From the NCBI RefSeq assembly GCF_008630915.1, contig NZ_CP043909.1:1550001-1614000 (forward strand): a DNA stretch of 64,000 bases. The letters run 5' to 3'. How positions within the stretch are numbered: position 1 is the first letter of the stretch; every line of letters starts with the position of its first letter. Below are positions 36,115 through 51,149 of this stretch, one piece after another. Position numbers and translations under genes: made by a program. A model generated the notes under the pieces. The model saw nothing but the letters and a program-made list of their open reading frames with translations, did no database searches and had not been told where the DNA came from. Origin of the DNA: Acinetobacter suaedae (lineage in GTDB: Bacteria; Pseudomonadota; Gammaproteobacteria; Pseudomonadales; Moraxellaceae).

Positions 36115-37158
36115 ATGAATGCTTTAAATACTGCTTTGACACAACCACAAACGCATACAAAAGAAACAATGCTCAGCTTGCCAACACAACTCAAAGCGCA
36201 GTATCCCTTGTCTGCTAATTTAGTAGAGCAAATTTCAAGACATCGTCAAACGATTCAAAATATTTTATCAGGTCATGATCATCGTCTAATGGTTATTACA
36301 GGGCCTTGCTCGATTCATGATCCGATTGCTGTATTAGAGTACGCTGATCGTTTACAGCAATTACAAGAACAAGTAAAAGACCAGATCTTTCTCGTAATGC
36401 GAGCATATATTGAAAAACCACGTACAACTGTGGGCTGGAAAGGTTTCTTATACGATCCAAATTTAGATGGATCATCAGATTTACAATTGGGTTTAGAGAA
36501 ATCTCGTGAGCTTTACTTGCAACTCATTGAGAAAGGTTTGCCAATTGCAAGTGAAATATTAAGTCCAATGGCTACGGGTTATTTTGATGATCTGTTGGCT
36601 TGGGGCGCAATTGGCGCACGTACGAGTGAATCACAAATTCATCGTGAAATTGCAAGTCATATGCCGTATAGCATTGGTTTCAAAAATGGAACTGATGGTT
36701 CAATTCAAATTGCTTTAGATGCAATTCAATCTGCTTTGAATGGGCATCAATTTTTAGGAATGACTCAGCAAGGTTTACCAGCAATTCTTCATAGTAATGG
36801 TAATCCGTTACCACATTTAATTTTACGTGGCTCTAACCAAGGCACAAACTATGATTTGGCATCAATTCAAGCGATGCATTTTAAGCATAAGCATTTACCT
36901 GCTTTAGTGATTGATTGTAGTCATGGAAATAGTGGTAAAGATCCATTGCAACAGCCGAATGTTTTAAAACAAATTATTGCAGAGCGTGCTGAGTCGAAAG
37001 TTCGTGGTGTGATGATTGAAAGTCATTTGGTTGATGGAAATCAAAAGATTTCTTGTGATATGACGTATGGACAATCAGTAACTGATGGCTGTTTAGGTTG
37101 GGATAAAACTGAACAAGCTTTATTAGATGTTGCAGAACAAATGAGATCAAAAAAGTGA
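36115..37158 (+). CDS. aroG: 3-deoxy-7-phosphoheptulonate (DAHP) synthase, class I
   Basis: The protein has 347 residues. It condenses phosphoenolpyruvate and erythrose-4-phosphate, the entry step to the shikimate pathway. Family motifs: VITGPCSIHDP (metal Cys, about residue 60), RAYIEKPRTTVGWKGFLYDP, LAWGAIGARTSESQIHRE, GFKNGTDGS and VIDCSHGNSGKDP (His). I chose the ATG at 36115, 7 nt after AAAGGA, rather than the one at 36109. It belongs to the AroF/G/H group; which amino acid inhibits it is not readable. The long leader with two aromatic-rich peptides points to attenuation control. Confidence 0.95.
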   Translation: MNALNTALTQPQTHTKETMLSLPTQLKAQYPLSANLVEQISRHRQTIQNILSGHDHRLMVITGPCSIHDPIAVLEYADRLQQLQEQVKDQIFLVMRAYIEKPRTTVGWKGFLYDPNLDGSSDLQLGLEKSRELYLQLIEKGLPIASEILSPMATGYFDDLLAWGAIGARTSESQIHREIASHMPYSIGFKNGTDGSIQIALDAIQSALNGHQFLGMTQQGLPAILHSNGNPLPHLILRGSNQGTNYDLASIQAMHFKHKHLPALVIDCSHGNSGKDPLQQPNVLKQIIAERAESKVRGVMIESHLVDGNQKISCDMTYGQSVTDGCLGWDKTEQALLDVAEQMRSKK

Positions 37159-37164
37159 TGTTCA

Positions 37165-37204
37165 AATATTACTAGCTAATTCAGAGAGATTGGCTAGTAA
37201 TATT
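37165..37204. terminator. Hairpin between aroG and the convergent hydrolase gene
   Basis: AATATTACTAGC and GCTAGTAATATT form a perfect 12-bp stem across a 16-nt loop. T content after it is modest, but it lies exactly between two stop codons. Confidence 0.7.
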
Positions 37205-37216
37205 ATTTGTTACTCA

Positions 37217-38137
37217 TTATGCTGCATGGCTTGAATGTGCTGAAAGAAAAAGCCCAATTTCTTGAGTAAATTTTCTCGGCTCTGTAATCAAAGGGGTATG
37301 TCCTGAACGGTCAAAATAGATAGTTTTAGCATTTGTTAAGCTTTCAGCAATTAAAGTTTGTCCTGTTTCAGGGTAAAGGGTTGAATCTCGACCGATAAAA
37401 AAGGTTGTTGGACATTCTAGTTGACTAATTGCTTCACGATAATCTTCATCATGGTTGAGATAATTTTCAACATACCAGAGTAAGTAGTCAAGACGTTGAA
37501 TAGGTAGTAAGTATTTTTGTAGAAATGGGCGATGTAATGCGAGTTTAAATACTTTAGGGCTATATTTATTATTACTTTGTAGTTCAATAAATGCACCCCA
37601 TAAACTAACCAGTTTGAAACGAATGTCGTTAGGGAGGTCTTCAAGCCTTAATGCATGTTTATACTCTAATAGTAACATCTGAATCTGTTTAAGAAGGTCC
37701 TTAAATTGAGGCTGTTTTTGCCCAAATAAACCATATTGCCAAGATTCATCTACAGGAATTTTAGGTGTTTGATCAATATGAAGATAGGCTTTAAGTTTTT
37801 GTGATAATTGGCCATGTTTCATTCCGTGCATTGCAGTTGTTGCACCCATAGAATAGCCCATCAAAATAAACTGATCTAATTTCAATAGTTTGATCAGCGT
37901 ATCAACATCATTCCAATGACTTGAAATTGCATCTAAATGTGGAATTGCACAATCTTTAGAGCCACCAAAACCACGCCAGTCGGGAATAATAAATTCATAT
38001 TGTTTACGGCTAGCAAATAAAAAAGGAAGCCACTGCCAACTTTGCATACCGAGTCCCGATAAGACGAGTACGGGTTCACCTTCACCTACACGTCGAACAA
38101 ATAATTTTTCTTGATCAGGCATGGTATAAAACGGCAT
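37217..38137 (-). CDS. Alpha/beta-fold hydrolase
   Basis: The protein has 306 residues. Oxyanion region LVLSGLGMQSWQW, nucleophile elbow GYSMGATTAM (Ser about residue 105), late Asp (FFIGRDSTLYPETG) and His (DRSGHTPLITEP, about residue 286) are in the right order for the fold. No signal peptide is present, so it is cytosolic. The substrate is unknown; the family includes esterases and C-C hydrolases. It overlaps the PadR stop by one base (TAATG) and so shares its control. The neighbouring divergent fadH hints at fatty or unsaturated compounds. Confidence 0.85.
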   Translation of the reverse strand: MPFYTMPDQEKLFVRRVGEGEPVLVLSGLGMQSWQWLPFLFASRKQYEFIIPDWRGFGGSKDCAIPHLDAISSHWNDVDTLIKLLKLDQFILMGYSMGATTAMHGMKHGQLSQKLKAYLHIDQTPKIPVDESWQYGLFGQKQPQFKDLLKQIQMLLLEYKHALRLEDLPNDIRFKLVSLWGAFIELQSNNKYSPKVFKLALHRPFLQKYLLPIQRLDYLLWYVENYLNHDEDYREAISQLECPTTFFIGRDSTLYPETGQTLIAESLTNAKTIYFDRSGHTPLITEPRKFTQEIGLFLSAHSSHAA

Positions 38138-38697
38138 TATTTTTCTCCAATTTCGTTTTGTTCTTCAAACTTTTTCAGTTGAGGAATCATTTGTTCTAAC
38201 CATTTTATCCATTCATTTTCTTTAATGATACCAAGTTCAAGGATCATTTTATGAATAAACAAAACACGATTGGTGGGTTCATTATTTTTAAAATCTTTAT
38301 CATGAATCGCCTGATAAAGGTTTAATTTCTCCTTGTGAAGTAGAAGGTGTCGTTCTAATTCAGGCAAAATTTTATTACCTCCAAGTTGTGCTTCTGCTCT
38401 TAATCTAACCATTAAGTCATCTCTAAGTTGAGCAGGTTCACTTTGTTCTTCTATCCAAGAAGCGAGTTGTATTCTTCCAGACTGTTCGATTTGATAAGTT
38501 TTTTTTCGACTATTTGCTGATTGTTCTTCTATTGTAGAAATCCATCCTTTTTTCAGCATACCATTGAGTTCTCTGTAGATTTGCTGATGTGTCGCATTCC
38601 AAAAGAAGCCCATTGAGCGATCAAAACGACGAGCAAGTTCAAAACCAGTGCTTGGTTTTTCTAATAAGCTCGTCAATAAAACGTGGGCGAGTGACAT
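38137..38697 (-). CDS. PadR-family transcriptional regulator
   Basis: The protein has 186 residues from the ATG at 38697. The start MSLAHVLLTSLLEKPSTGFELARRFDRSMGFFWNATHQQIYRELNGMLKKGWI is the PadR winged helix, and the C-terminal half is the dimer domain of the VirR-like branch (ASWIEEQSEPAQLRDDLMVRLRAE). PadR proteins usually repress a divergent gene and are released by an aromatic or fatty effector. Two 16-bp palindromes lie in the 123-bp gap to fadH. A longer in-frame start at 38736 lies within the first palindrome and is less likely. Confidence 0.93.
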   Translation of the reverse strand: MSLAHVLLTSLLEKPSTGFELARRFDRSMGFFWNATHQQIYRELNGMLKKGWISTIEEQSANSRKKTYQIEQSGRIQLASWIEEQSEPAQLRDDLMVRLRAEAQLGGNKILPELERHLLLHKEKLNLYQAIHDKDFKNNEPTNRVLFIHKMILELGIIKENEWIKWLEQMIPQLKKFEEQNEIGEK

Positions 38698-38730
38698 ACT
38701 GATCCAATATAAAAATGACTCATCAGAATT

Positions 38731-38740
38731 ATGCAATATG

Positions 38741-38746
<6 letters not shown>
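38731..38746. promoter_or_regulatory. PadR operator 1
   Basis: ATGCAATATGTTGCAT: inverted repeat ATGCAA-N4-TTGCAT. Its right half is also the -35 element of the fadH promoter. PadR boxes of the form ATG(N)AA...TT(N)CAT are known for the family. Confidence 0.78.
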
Positions 38747-40845
<2,099 letters not shown>

Positions 40846-40920
40846 CGTAAAGATGAGCATTTTCTCATCAAGAGAAGTGCTCATTCACTTTTAATGTGTA
40901 GGGATTAAAGGAAAAATAAA

Positions 40921-41328
40921 ATGACACTTGAGATAATAAAACAGTCGCTAGAAAAATGGCATCAAATGATACAAACAGGCGATATGTCTCATTTAAATGA
41001 GCTGTTGGCTGATGACGTAGTTTTTCGATCACCAGTAGCTTATAAACCTTATGAGGGCAAACACGTGGTGTTTTTTATCCTGACCAATGTGATACAGGTT
41101 TTTGAAAACTTTACTTACCATCGAGAGTTCTATACCGAAGATGGTAAAAATGTGGTGCTTGAATTTAGTGCCAATGTCAGTAATAAAGCATTAAAGGGGA
41201 TCGATATGATTCGTTTTAATGAGCATGGGAAAATTATTGATTTTGAAGTAATGATTCGTCCTATGAGTGGGCTGGCTGCCTTGGCTGAGCAAATGGGTGC
41301 ACGATTTGCCCAGTATCAGTCGAATTAA
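40921..41328 (+). CDS. SnoaL/NTF2-like fold protein
   Basis: The protein has 135 residues. IIKQSLEKWHQMIQTGDMSHLNELLADDVVFRSPVAYKPYEGKHVVFFIL opens like the cone-shaped alpha/beta barrel of SnoaL-like proteins, with a Trp and the DDVVFRSP strand. Such proteins bind small hydrophobic ligands and may be isomerases or hydrolases. The substrate is unknown. It is 75 bp after fadH on the same strand, with two hydrolase genes following closely, so the four may act on related lipids. Confidence 0.75.
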   Translation: MTLEIIKQSLEKWHQMIQTGDMSHLNELLADDVVFRSPVAYKPYEGKHVVFFILTNVIQVFENFTYHREFYTEDGKNVVLEFSANVSNKALKGIDMIRFNEHGKIIDFEVMIRPMSGLAALAEQMGARFAQYQSN

Positions 41329-41335
41329 CCCCTTT

Positions 41336-41350
41336 AAATAGCCTAAGTAA
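41336..41350. repeat. 15-bp motif AAATAGCCTAAGTAA, copy 1
   Basis: This motif also occurs at 49224-49238 and 52968-52982, always between genes. Copy 3 forms half of a terminator; copy 1 does not. Confidence 0.7.
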
Positions 41351-41366
41351 TATTGAGATTATTAAA

Positions 41367-42083
41367 ATGTGGTTGAAGTTATCAACTATTGTCTTATTAC
41401 CTGTTTTGGTTATTCAAGGCATCATCGTACGTAAACGAACGCCACTATTACCTGAACCGCAAGGTGATAGAGAAGGGTTTGTAGGTGAAGGAAAATCTCT
41501 TTCTTTACTGATATTGGGCGATTCAGCGGCGGCTGGTGTTGGTGTGGAGACGCAGAAAGAAGCGTTATCTGGTGCGATTATTTCTGAACTAAAAAGTGAC
41601 TATATGTTGAAGTGGAGATTGCATGCTAGAACTGGGCATACAACTCAACAAGTATGTAAGGCTATAAGTGAAATTTCTCAGTGTGATTATGATGTAATTG
41701 TAACATCAATGGGTGTTAATGATATCACTAAATTGACCTCTATAGAATCATGGATAAAACAACAAAAACAATTATTTACTCAAATACAAAACCGTTTTCA
41801 ACCAAAATTGGTTATTGTATCAGGAGTACCACCTATGCAGTATTTTCCAGCATTACCCCAACCATTAGCATGGTTATTTGGAAAATACGTAAATCACATG
41901 AATAAGACTTTACAACAGTGGTTAGCTTCACAAGAAAAATTTAGATTTATTCCATACGATATCGAGGTTTTTAAGGCATTAGATTTACCCATGGCAGAAG
42001 ATGGTTTTCATCCAAGTCGTGAAATATATGCAATTTGGGGAAAACAGGTCGCGGACTTAGTGCGGCAGAAGTTTAACCCTTAA
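41367..42083 (+). CDS. SGNH/GDSL-family hydrolase
   Basis: The protein has 238 residues. SGNH blocks are visible: block I LLILGDSAAAGVGV (Ser about residue 53), block III VTSMGVNDITKL with the GxND motif, and block V DGFHPSREIY with Asp and His. The N-terminal hydrophobic stretch (LSTIVLLPVLVIQGIIV) is a likely membrane anchor or signal. It is probably an esterase or acylhydrolase. The next gene, also a hydrolase, starts 21 bp later. Confidence 0.88.
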   Translation: MWLKLSTIVLLPVLVIQGIIVRKRTPLLPEPQGDREGFVGEGKSLSLLILGDSAAAGVGVETQKEALSGAIISELKSDYMLKWRLHARTGHTTQQVCKAISEISQCDYDVIVTSMGVNDITKLTSIESWIKQQKQLFTQIQNRFQPKLVIVSGVPPMQYFPALPQPLAWLFGKYVNHMNKTLQQWLASQEKFRFIPYDIEVFKALDLPMAEDGFHPSREIYAIWGKQVADLVRQKFNP

Positions 42084-42104
42084 TATAAAGGGAGGAATGA
42101 AATT

Positions 42105-43193
42105 ATGGGCATATCCACTCTAAATAAACTCAAAGTTTTGGGTTCAGAATTATATGATTTAGCATTAGGCGCTGAACTTCCTAAAATGTATTATCATCCA
42201 CAGGGAAAACTCAAAGACGTTTTAGACAAGTTACCACAATTAAAACAAAAATATCGTCCAACACCGTGGTTGAGTAATACTCATGTTCATCTTCTATATT
42301 TTGATGTCATTAGAAAGAAAACCGTTAAGCTTGAATATGATCGAATTGATCAACTTACTATGAAGGATGGTGGTATCACAGCAGTTGCATGGTACGGTTT
42401 TGATCTACCCAAAGATATACCAACAGTTGTGATGATGCATACTATTACTGGTACACCTGAAAGTATGCGTGAACTGGTTAAAGATTTACACGAATATACA
42501 GGGTGGCGAATTGCATTATGTTTACGCCGTGGTCATGCCGGGCTACCTATGCCAGTCCCTCAGATTTCGTTATTCGGTTCAACGAGTGACCTTAAAGAAC
42601 AATTGGATCATATCCAAAAGTTATTTCCTAAATCTGATCTATATGCAGTAGGTTCATCTGCTGGAACTGGTCTGTTGGTTAGGTATCTAGGTGAGCAGGC
42701 AGAAAATACGCCTTTTAAGGCTGCATTTGCCATGTGTCCAGGATATAACACTGAGATTGGCTTTAAAAACGTGCATCCTTTTTATAGTAAGGTAATGACG
42801 AAAAAGTTATTCAAGCATTTTATTGAGCCATATAAAAATATTTGGAGCCGAGTTGCTTCATTGGAAAAGGTGTTAGCGACAACAAGTTTGGAAGAGTTTG
42901 AAAAAGCTTATTTTGAAATGGCTGGTTTTCAGGATTATCAAAGTTATTGCAAAGCGATTAATCCTATTTATGTTTTTCAAAATATCAAAATTCCACTCAT
43001 GATTTTAAATGCTGAAGATGATCCAGTGTGTTCAATTAAAAACTTGGAGCCGTATAAAGATACGATAAAGCAGATGGAAAATATTGTAGTTATTACAACT
43101 AAAAAAGGCAGCCACTGTGGTTTTTATGAAAGTTTAAGTGTTAAATCATGGGCTTCACGTTTAATGGCTGATTTTTTTAAGAACTATTCATAA
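42105..43193 (+). CDS. YheT-like alpha/beta hydrolase
   Basis: The protein has 362 residues. PTPWLSNTHVHLLYFDV near the N-terminus, VVMMHTITGTPESMRELV, CLRRGHAGLP and the nucleophile elbow AVGSSAGTGLLVRYLGE (Ser about residue 184) follow the YheT layout; NAEDDPVCSIKN holds the Asp and KKGSHCGF the His. YheT enzymes are esterases of medium-chain lipids. It shares a unit with the SGNH gene and ends at a strong terminator. Confidence 0.82.
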   Translation: MGISTLNKLKVLGSELYDLALGAELPKMYYHPQGKLKDVLDKLPQLKQKYRPTPWLSNTHVHLLYFDVIRKKTVKLEYDRIDQLTMKDGGITAVAWYGFDLPKDIPTVVMMHTITGTPESMRELVKDLHEYTGWRIALCLRRGHAGLPMPVPQISLFGSTSDLKEQLDHIQKLFPKSDLYAVGSSAGTGLLVRYLGEQAENTPFKAAFAMCPGYNTEIGFKNVHPFYSKVMTKKLFKHFIEPYKNIWSRVASLEKVLATTSLEEFEKAYFEMAGFQDYQSYCKAINPIYVFQNIKIPLMILNAEDDPVCSIKNLEPYKDTIKQMENIVVITTKKGSHCGFYESLSVKSWASRLMADFFKNYS

Positions 43194-43204
43194 CCGTGAG
43201 AAAT

Positions 43205-43235
43205 AAAAAAAGCCATTCAATACGAATGGCTTTTG
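43205..43235. terminator. Bidirectional terminator
   Basis: AAAAAGCCATTC-aatac-GAATGGCTTTT lies between convergent stop codons at 43193 and 43249. Confidence 0.9.
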
Positions 43236-43248
43236 ATCTGAACTTGGT

Positions 43249-43740
43249 TTAGTTGTTGAGTGCTGGTGTTGCTGCGGCAATCGCTGCGGCAACTGCATCT
43301 TCTTCAGATTGGCTTGGGCCACTAGGCTTTGGTGCTTTTGGCTGTTCAGCTTTTTGTGTACTTGTTTCTGTTTGAGCCGGTTTCGGTGTTGGTGTACGAG
43401 GCGTTTCAGACGCTTGTGTATTGTTTGAAGTATTACTACTTTGTGTTTGTTGAGCTGGACGAGTTTCACGACGAATCTCTGTTGTCGTGTTTTCAGTTTC
43501 CTCTCTAGTTGTCTCAACTGTAGGAGCTGGAGTCTCTTCTGTTTCCACAGTTTCTAGCGTTTCAAACTGTTGAATGGTTTCCACAGGCTCAGGTTGTTGT
43601 TCTGTGACTTGTGCTTCAGTCATTTCAGTCGGTTGTTCAGACTGCTGCTCTTCATTCTTAGGTTCTTCTTTTTTCACACAGGCTGTTAATAAAAGGCCAG
43701 TGGCGATTGCTGCACAAATTAAAAGTTTTTTATTTGCCAT
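43249..43740 (-). CDS. Low-complexity lipoprotein
   Basis: The protein has 163 residues. The signal MANKKLLICAAIATGLLLTAC carries a lipobox LTAC. The mature part is almost entirely Glu, Gln, Thr, Pro, Ser and Ala with no structured core (EEQQSEQPTEMTEAQVTEQQ and similar), ending in an Ala-rich helix. It is probably a disordered, surface- or periplasm-facing lipoprotein. No family is recognised. It is divergent from pyrG. Confidence 0.8.
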   Translation of the reverse strand: MANKKLLICAAIATGLLLTACVKKEEPKNEEQQSEQPTEMTEAQVTEQQPEPVETIQQFETLETVETEETPAPTVETTREETENTTTEIRRETRPAQQTQSSNTSNNTQASETPRTPTPKPAQTETSTQKAEQPKAPKPSGPSQSEEDAVAAAIAAATPALNN

Positions 43741-45747
<2,007 letters not shown>

Positions 45748-45778
45748 TGTAGGCTTTAAATAAACTGGGAAAGTTTAA

Positions 45779-46636
<858 letters not shown>

Positions 46637-46696
46637 GCCGATTTTCCCCTTTGAGTTCCTCTAACAAGGGGAATCTCAATACAAATCAAGGTTTAA

Positions 46697-48016
<1,320 letters not shown>

Positions 48017-48145
48017 GGTAAGTTGTCTCTATGTTGAATTCTCCTGATGAACTTTCTTTACAAAAGAGAGAAACTTCACGAATTAATAATCCTATAAAAT
48101 TCGTGACAGATCTTCCTTTAAAAAGAAGGATGTAGGGAGTTTTCA

Positions 48146-48511
48146 ATGTTAGAAGTTTTTCAATCTACTTCAAGTAAAGTGATTTTATTACTTGCGGTTG
48201 TTTTAATCGCAAGCTTACAGTATCGCTTTTGGCTAGGTGAGGGAGGCTATATCCCTCATCAAGCGTTAACTCAACAGATTCAACAACAAGCGGAAATCAA
48301 TACCGAGTTAAAAGAACGCAATCGTATTTTGGCAGCTGAAGTTTTTGATTTAAAAAATGGAAGTGAAGCGATTGAAGAACATGCTCGTTTAGATTTAGGT
48401 TTGATCAAACCTAACGAAACATTTGTGCAAATGAGTACGATTAGTACCCAATATAAACCAATTTATATTGATCCAAATGCGAAAGTAGATACTGCGACCA
48501 ATGAGAACTAA
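48146..48511 (+). CDS. ftsB: Cell division protein FtsB
   Basis: The protein has 121 residues: short cytosolic tail, one membrane helix (about 10-28, VILLLAVVLIASLQYRFWLGEGG), a periplasmic coiled coil (about 38-75) with NTELKERNRILAAEVFDLKNGSEAIEEHARLDLGLIKPNETF, and a tail. It joins FtsL and FtsQ in the divisome. The EExAR-x-DLGLIKPxE block is characteristic. Its end overlaps ispD by 11 bp, the conserved gene pair in this group. Confidence 0.95.
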   Translation: MLEVFQSTSSKVILLLAVVLIASLQYRFWLGEGGYIPHQALTQQIQQQAEINTELKERNRILAAEVFDLKNGSEAIEEHARLDLGLIKPNETFVQMSTISTQYKPIYIDPNAKVDTATNEN

Positions 48512-49199
48512 GCTATGGGCGGTTGTACCAGCAGCAGGTTCTGGCAGTCGTTTTTCAAAAACTGAATTAAAACAATATCAATATATCCAAAATCAGACTG
48601 TGCTTGAGCACACGGTTAATCGTCTTCATACATTAGATTTAGAGGGTTGTGTCCTTGCCATAGGTGAGCAAGATAATTTTGCTCAGACACTATCTTTCCA
48701 GCACCAAGACAAAATGCATTTTTGTTTGGGTGGTTCAGAACGTGTTCATTCTGTATTGAATGCTCTCATATATTTATCGAATATTGCTGATGAAAATGAT
48801 TGGGTGCTTGTACATGATGCTGCACGACCATGCGTTACATCAACTTGTTTACAAGACTTAGTATGTTCAGCAATTGAAGCTGATAAAAACTCAATTCTGG
48901 CGATCCCAGTTCGAGATACTTTGAAGCGAGTTGAAGCTGAAAATCAGATAGAAAAAACTGTAAGCCGTAATTTTTTGTGGCAAGCACAAACACCACAAAT
49001 GGCAAAGCTTAAAGATTTAAAACATGCGATAGAAGTGGCTCTAGCAAATCAGGTTGTCATTACTGACGAAGCCAGTGCTTTGGAGCATATTGGTCAGCCA
49101 GTACAAGTTGTACAAGGACGATCTGATAACATCAAAATTACATATAAAGATGATTTAGAACTTGCACGTCTTATTTTGCAATCTCAAATAGCCAACTAG
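48501..49199 (+). CDS. ispD: 2-C-methyl-D-erythritol 4-phosphate cytidylyltransferase
   Basis: The protein has 232 residues. It adds CMP to methylerythritol phosphate in the non-mevalonate isoprenoid pathway. Motifs: VVPAAGSGSRFSKTELKQYQ (CTP site with the early Lys), GGSERVHSVLNAL, VLVHDAARPCV, PVRDTLKR and QAQTPQMAKLKDLKHA, TDEASALE, QGRSDNIKITYKDDLELA. The start overlaps ftsB by 11 bp. ispF is not adjacent. Confidence 0.96.
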   Translation: MRTKLWAVVPAAGSGSRFSKTELKQYQYIQNQTVLEHTVNRLHTLDLEGCVLAIGEQDNFAQTLSFQHQDKMHFCLGGSERVHSVLNALIYLSNIADENDWVLVHDAARPCVTSTCLQDLVCSAIEADKNSILAIPVRDTLKRVEAENQIEKTVSRNFLWQAQTPQMAKLKDLKHAIEVALANQVVITDEASALEHIGQPVQVVQGRSDNIKITYKDDLELARLILQSQIAN

Positions 49200-49223
49200 A
49201 ATTTAAAAAACTGCTTGGCGAAG

Positions 49224-49238
49224 AAATAGCCTAAGTAA
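49224..49238. repeat. 15-bp motif AAATAGCCTAAGTAA, copy 2
   Basis: The shared sequence with copy 3 extends to 21 bp (49223-49243 versus 52967-52987), but here no inverted partner follows. Confidence 0.75.
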
Positions 49239-49332
49239 ATTATGTGAATTTTATTATTTATATTTACAGACAAATGACAATTAATTCACAATTTGTTAAA
49301 TTTAAACAACATTCTTGATAATGGGTCAATAA

Positions 49333-49809
49333 ATGAAAAAATTACTAATTGCTGGGCTTTTTACCTTCTCATTGGTTGGTTGTGCATCTACTCCTCAACA
49401 ACCTCAGAATACAACACAAGAAACAATTCGCTATTCATCTAGCCCATGTTTCGGTACTTGTCCTATTTATTCTGTTGAAGTTTCTCCTAATGGTTCAGTC
49501 CACTTTGATGGTAAACAATATACTAAAGTAACAGGAACTCAAGATCTTTCAGTTGATCCTTCTGTTTATAGAAAACTACAAGAAGAATTGAAAACTTATC
49601 GCCCTGAAACAGGTGCGAATGTTAAAACTACGGGGTGTGAAGAGACTGCATCTGACCAACCGAATGCTTATTTTTCGTGGAAAAGTCCAGATGGTACGGT
49701 TACGAACTTAAGTCATTATATGGGATGTATTTCACCAGCAAATGCTGAGTTAAATAAACTTATTGAGAAGTTACCTAAATTGATTGGAATTGAAGATTTT
49801 GTAAGTTAA
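49333..49809 (+). CDS. DUF6438-like lipoprotein
   Basis: The protein has 158 residues. Signal with lipobox (MKKLLIAGLFTFSLVGCAST). The core IRYSSSPCFGTCPIYSVEVSPNGSVHFDGKQYTKVTG carries the CFGTCPxYxVxVxxDGxVxYxG pattern that I associate with DUF6438. Four Cys in the mature part could form disulfides. Function is unknown; location is the periplasmic face of a membrane. A terminator follows. Confidence 0.72.
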   Translation: MKKLLIAGLFTFSLVGCASTPQQPQNTTQETIRYSSSPCFGTCPIYSVEVSPNGSVHFDGKQYTKVTGTQDLSVDPSVYRKLQEELKTYRPETGANVKTTGCEETASDQPNAYFSWKSPDGTVTNLSHYMGCISPANAELNKLIEKLPKLIGIEDFVS

Positions 49810-49824
49810 TCTCAATTCTATATG

Positions 49825-49850
49825 CGCCCCGTATTTCGGGGCCTTTTTTA
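49825..49850 (+). terminator. Terminator after the DUF6438-like gene
   Basis: GCCCCG-tatt-TCGGGGC followed by TTTTTT. Confidence 0.92.
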
Positions 49851-49860
49851 CTGTCTGCTT

Positions 49861-50625
49861 CTATGCTGGCATTGGAAAAATACCTTGTTGTAAAAACTGC
49901 GATAATTCAAAGCGAACAATACTAGATCCTTCCACTGCTTTAAATATAACTTCATCAGCACCTATGTCACAGAACCATTGTTCTCGATTTAAAGGGCTAT
50001 GCTGGCTAAAATGCTCTGCAGTGAACAATCCGACACAGATAGCATGATCACTTGCTCGAGCTGATGGATATTCAAAGATCTCAATTCCTTCATTCCGCAT
50101 TGCTGTGCCTAATTGTTGTGCATAACTATAATTTGTAGGATGAGCAATTAGATCTAGATATTGATCAAAAGGAGGGGATTGTAAACGAAGACCCTTATTG
50201 CAATGATAGCCTACTGAAAATAAAGTATGCTCACTGCGTATCGTTTTTTTCTTTGGTGTACCATCCATTGAGTGCCAGAATACAAAGCGATAATAAGCTG
50301 ATTCAGCCAAGGTCACATTTACACTACATCCACCATAAAAAATACTTGGTTCAAAAGTACGGCCAAAACGCGATCCCCATTTTAATGGTGGATAACGAAA
50401 CGGTGTTTTGAGTAAATAATGTAAATGTTCTGACTTTGGAGGATATGGCGGTTTGACTAACTCTAACATATCCTCTAACAATGCTTGTTCTTCTAAAGTA
50501 TCCACCAATTGTCTTGTTGCAATTTGTTCTTGGCTTTCAACTAAACGATATAAAGTACCGGATAAAGGTGAGACGTGTTTGTTTCCTTCACAACTTTGCC
50601 ATAAATTTTGCTCAATGGCAGTCAT
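49861..50625 (-). CDS. RES-domain toxin (NAD+-degrading type)
   Basis: The protein has 254 residues. The RES domain is seen around GSRFGRTFEPSIFYGGCSVNVTLAESAYYRFVF (Arg, Tyr and Glu/Ser positions expected for the active pocket), with SARASDHAICVGLFTAEHF further on. Characterised RES toxins are NAD+ phosphorylases that drain cellular NAD. Its ATG overlaps the stop of the upstream Xre-type gene by 4 nt, the standard antitoxin-first order. No signal peptide. Confidence 0.88.
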   Translation of the reverse strand: MTAIEQNLWQSCEGNKHVSPLSGTLYRLVESQEQIATRQLVDTLEEQALLEDMLELVKPPYPPKSEHLHYLLKTPFRYPPLKWGSRFGRTFEPSIFYGGCSVNVTLAESAYYRFVFWHSMDGTPKKKTIRSEHTLFSVGYHCNKGLRLQSPPFDQYLDLIAHPTNYSYAQQLGTAMRNEGIEIFEYPSARASDHAICVGLFTAEHFSQHSPLNREQWFCDIGADEVIFKAVEGSSIVRFELSQFLQQGIFPMPA

Positions 50626-50993
50626 ACTTTACCTCGAATTGCATCGACAAATTGAAGAACTGAAACCAATCCACTTATACTTTCAATTTGTTCAACAGGA
50701 ATACCGCCTGTCACACGATTTGGTGTGTTCATAAAATGACGCATCCAATCCGTGTCTCCGCCAGTTAGTGCATACAATGCACGTGACAAACGAATAAGCA
50801 ACAATGCTAACTCACCTTGTTTAGATGCTGGATCTAATTCAGGATTATTTTTTAGTCGACTAATCGCTGTGCGATGTACACCTAAAATGGCGGCAAGTTG
50901 TATTTGTTTTAAATCAAGTTGCTCAGCGGCATTGAGTACTGCTTTTGCAAGAACTACTTTTTTGTCTGCGGGTTGTTTTAATAATGCACTCAT
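50622..50993 (-). CDS. Xre/MbcA/ParS-type antitoxin
   Basis: The protein has 123 residues from the ATG at 50993 (GAGGG upstream). The N-terminal half is a helix-turn-helix (LDLKQIQLAAILGVHRTAISRLKNN), and the C-terminal part ALTGGDTDWMRHFMNTPNRVTGGIPVEQIESISGLVSVLQFVDAI matches the toxin-binding domain with the W..N....GG.P...... G pattern. It should neutralise the RES toxin and repress the operon at the palindrome just upstream. Confidence 0.9.
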   Translation of the reverse strand: MSALLKQPADKKVVLAKAVLNAAEQLDLKQIQLAAILGVHRTAISRLKNNPELDPASKQGELALLLIRLSRALYALTGGDTDWMRHFMNTPNRVTGGIPVEQIESISGLVSVLQFVDAIRGKV

Positions 50994-51033
50994 GATCAAA
51001 CCCTCATGTTGTATATGCACTTATTGTAATGTA

Positions 51034-51052
51034 ATTGTGCAAAATGCACAAT
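51034..51052. promoter_or_regulatory. Palindromic operator of the toxin-antitoxin pair
   Basis: ATTGTGCA-aaa-TGCACAAT is a perfect 8-bp inverted repeat, 40 bp before the antitoxin start; a further half site (TATGCAC) lies at 51014-51020. It is the likely binding site of the Xre antitoxin. Confidence 0.65.
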
Positions 51053-51149
51053 GTTCTACATGACGTAATTTTTGACATTATCCAATCAATCATTCTATTA
51101 AATTGATGTAATCTGTAATAAGAATTACATGAAATATAGAAAAACACCT

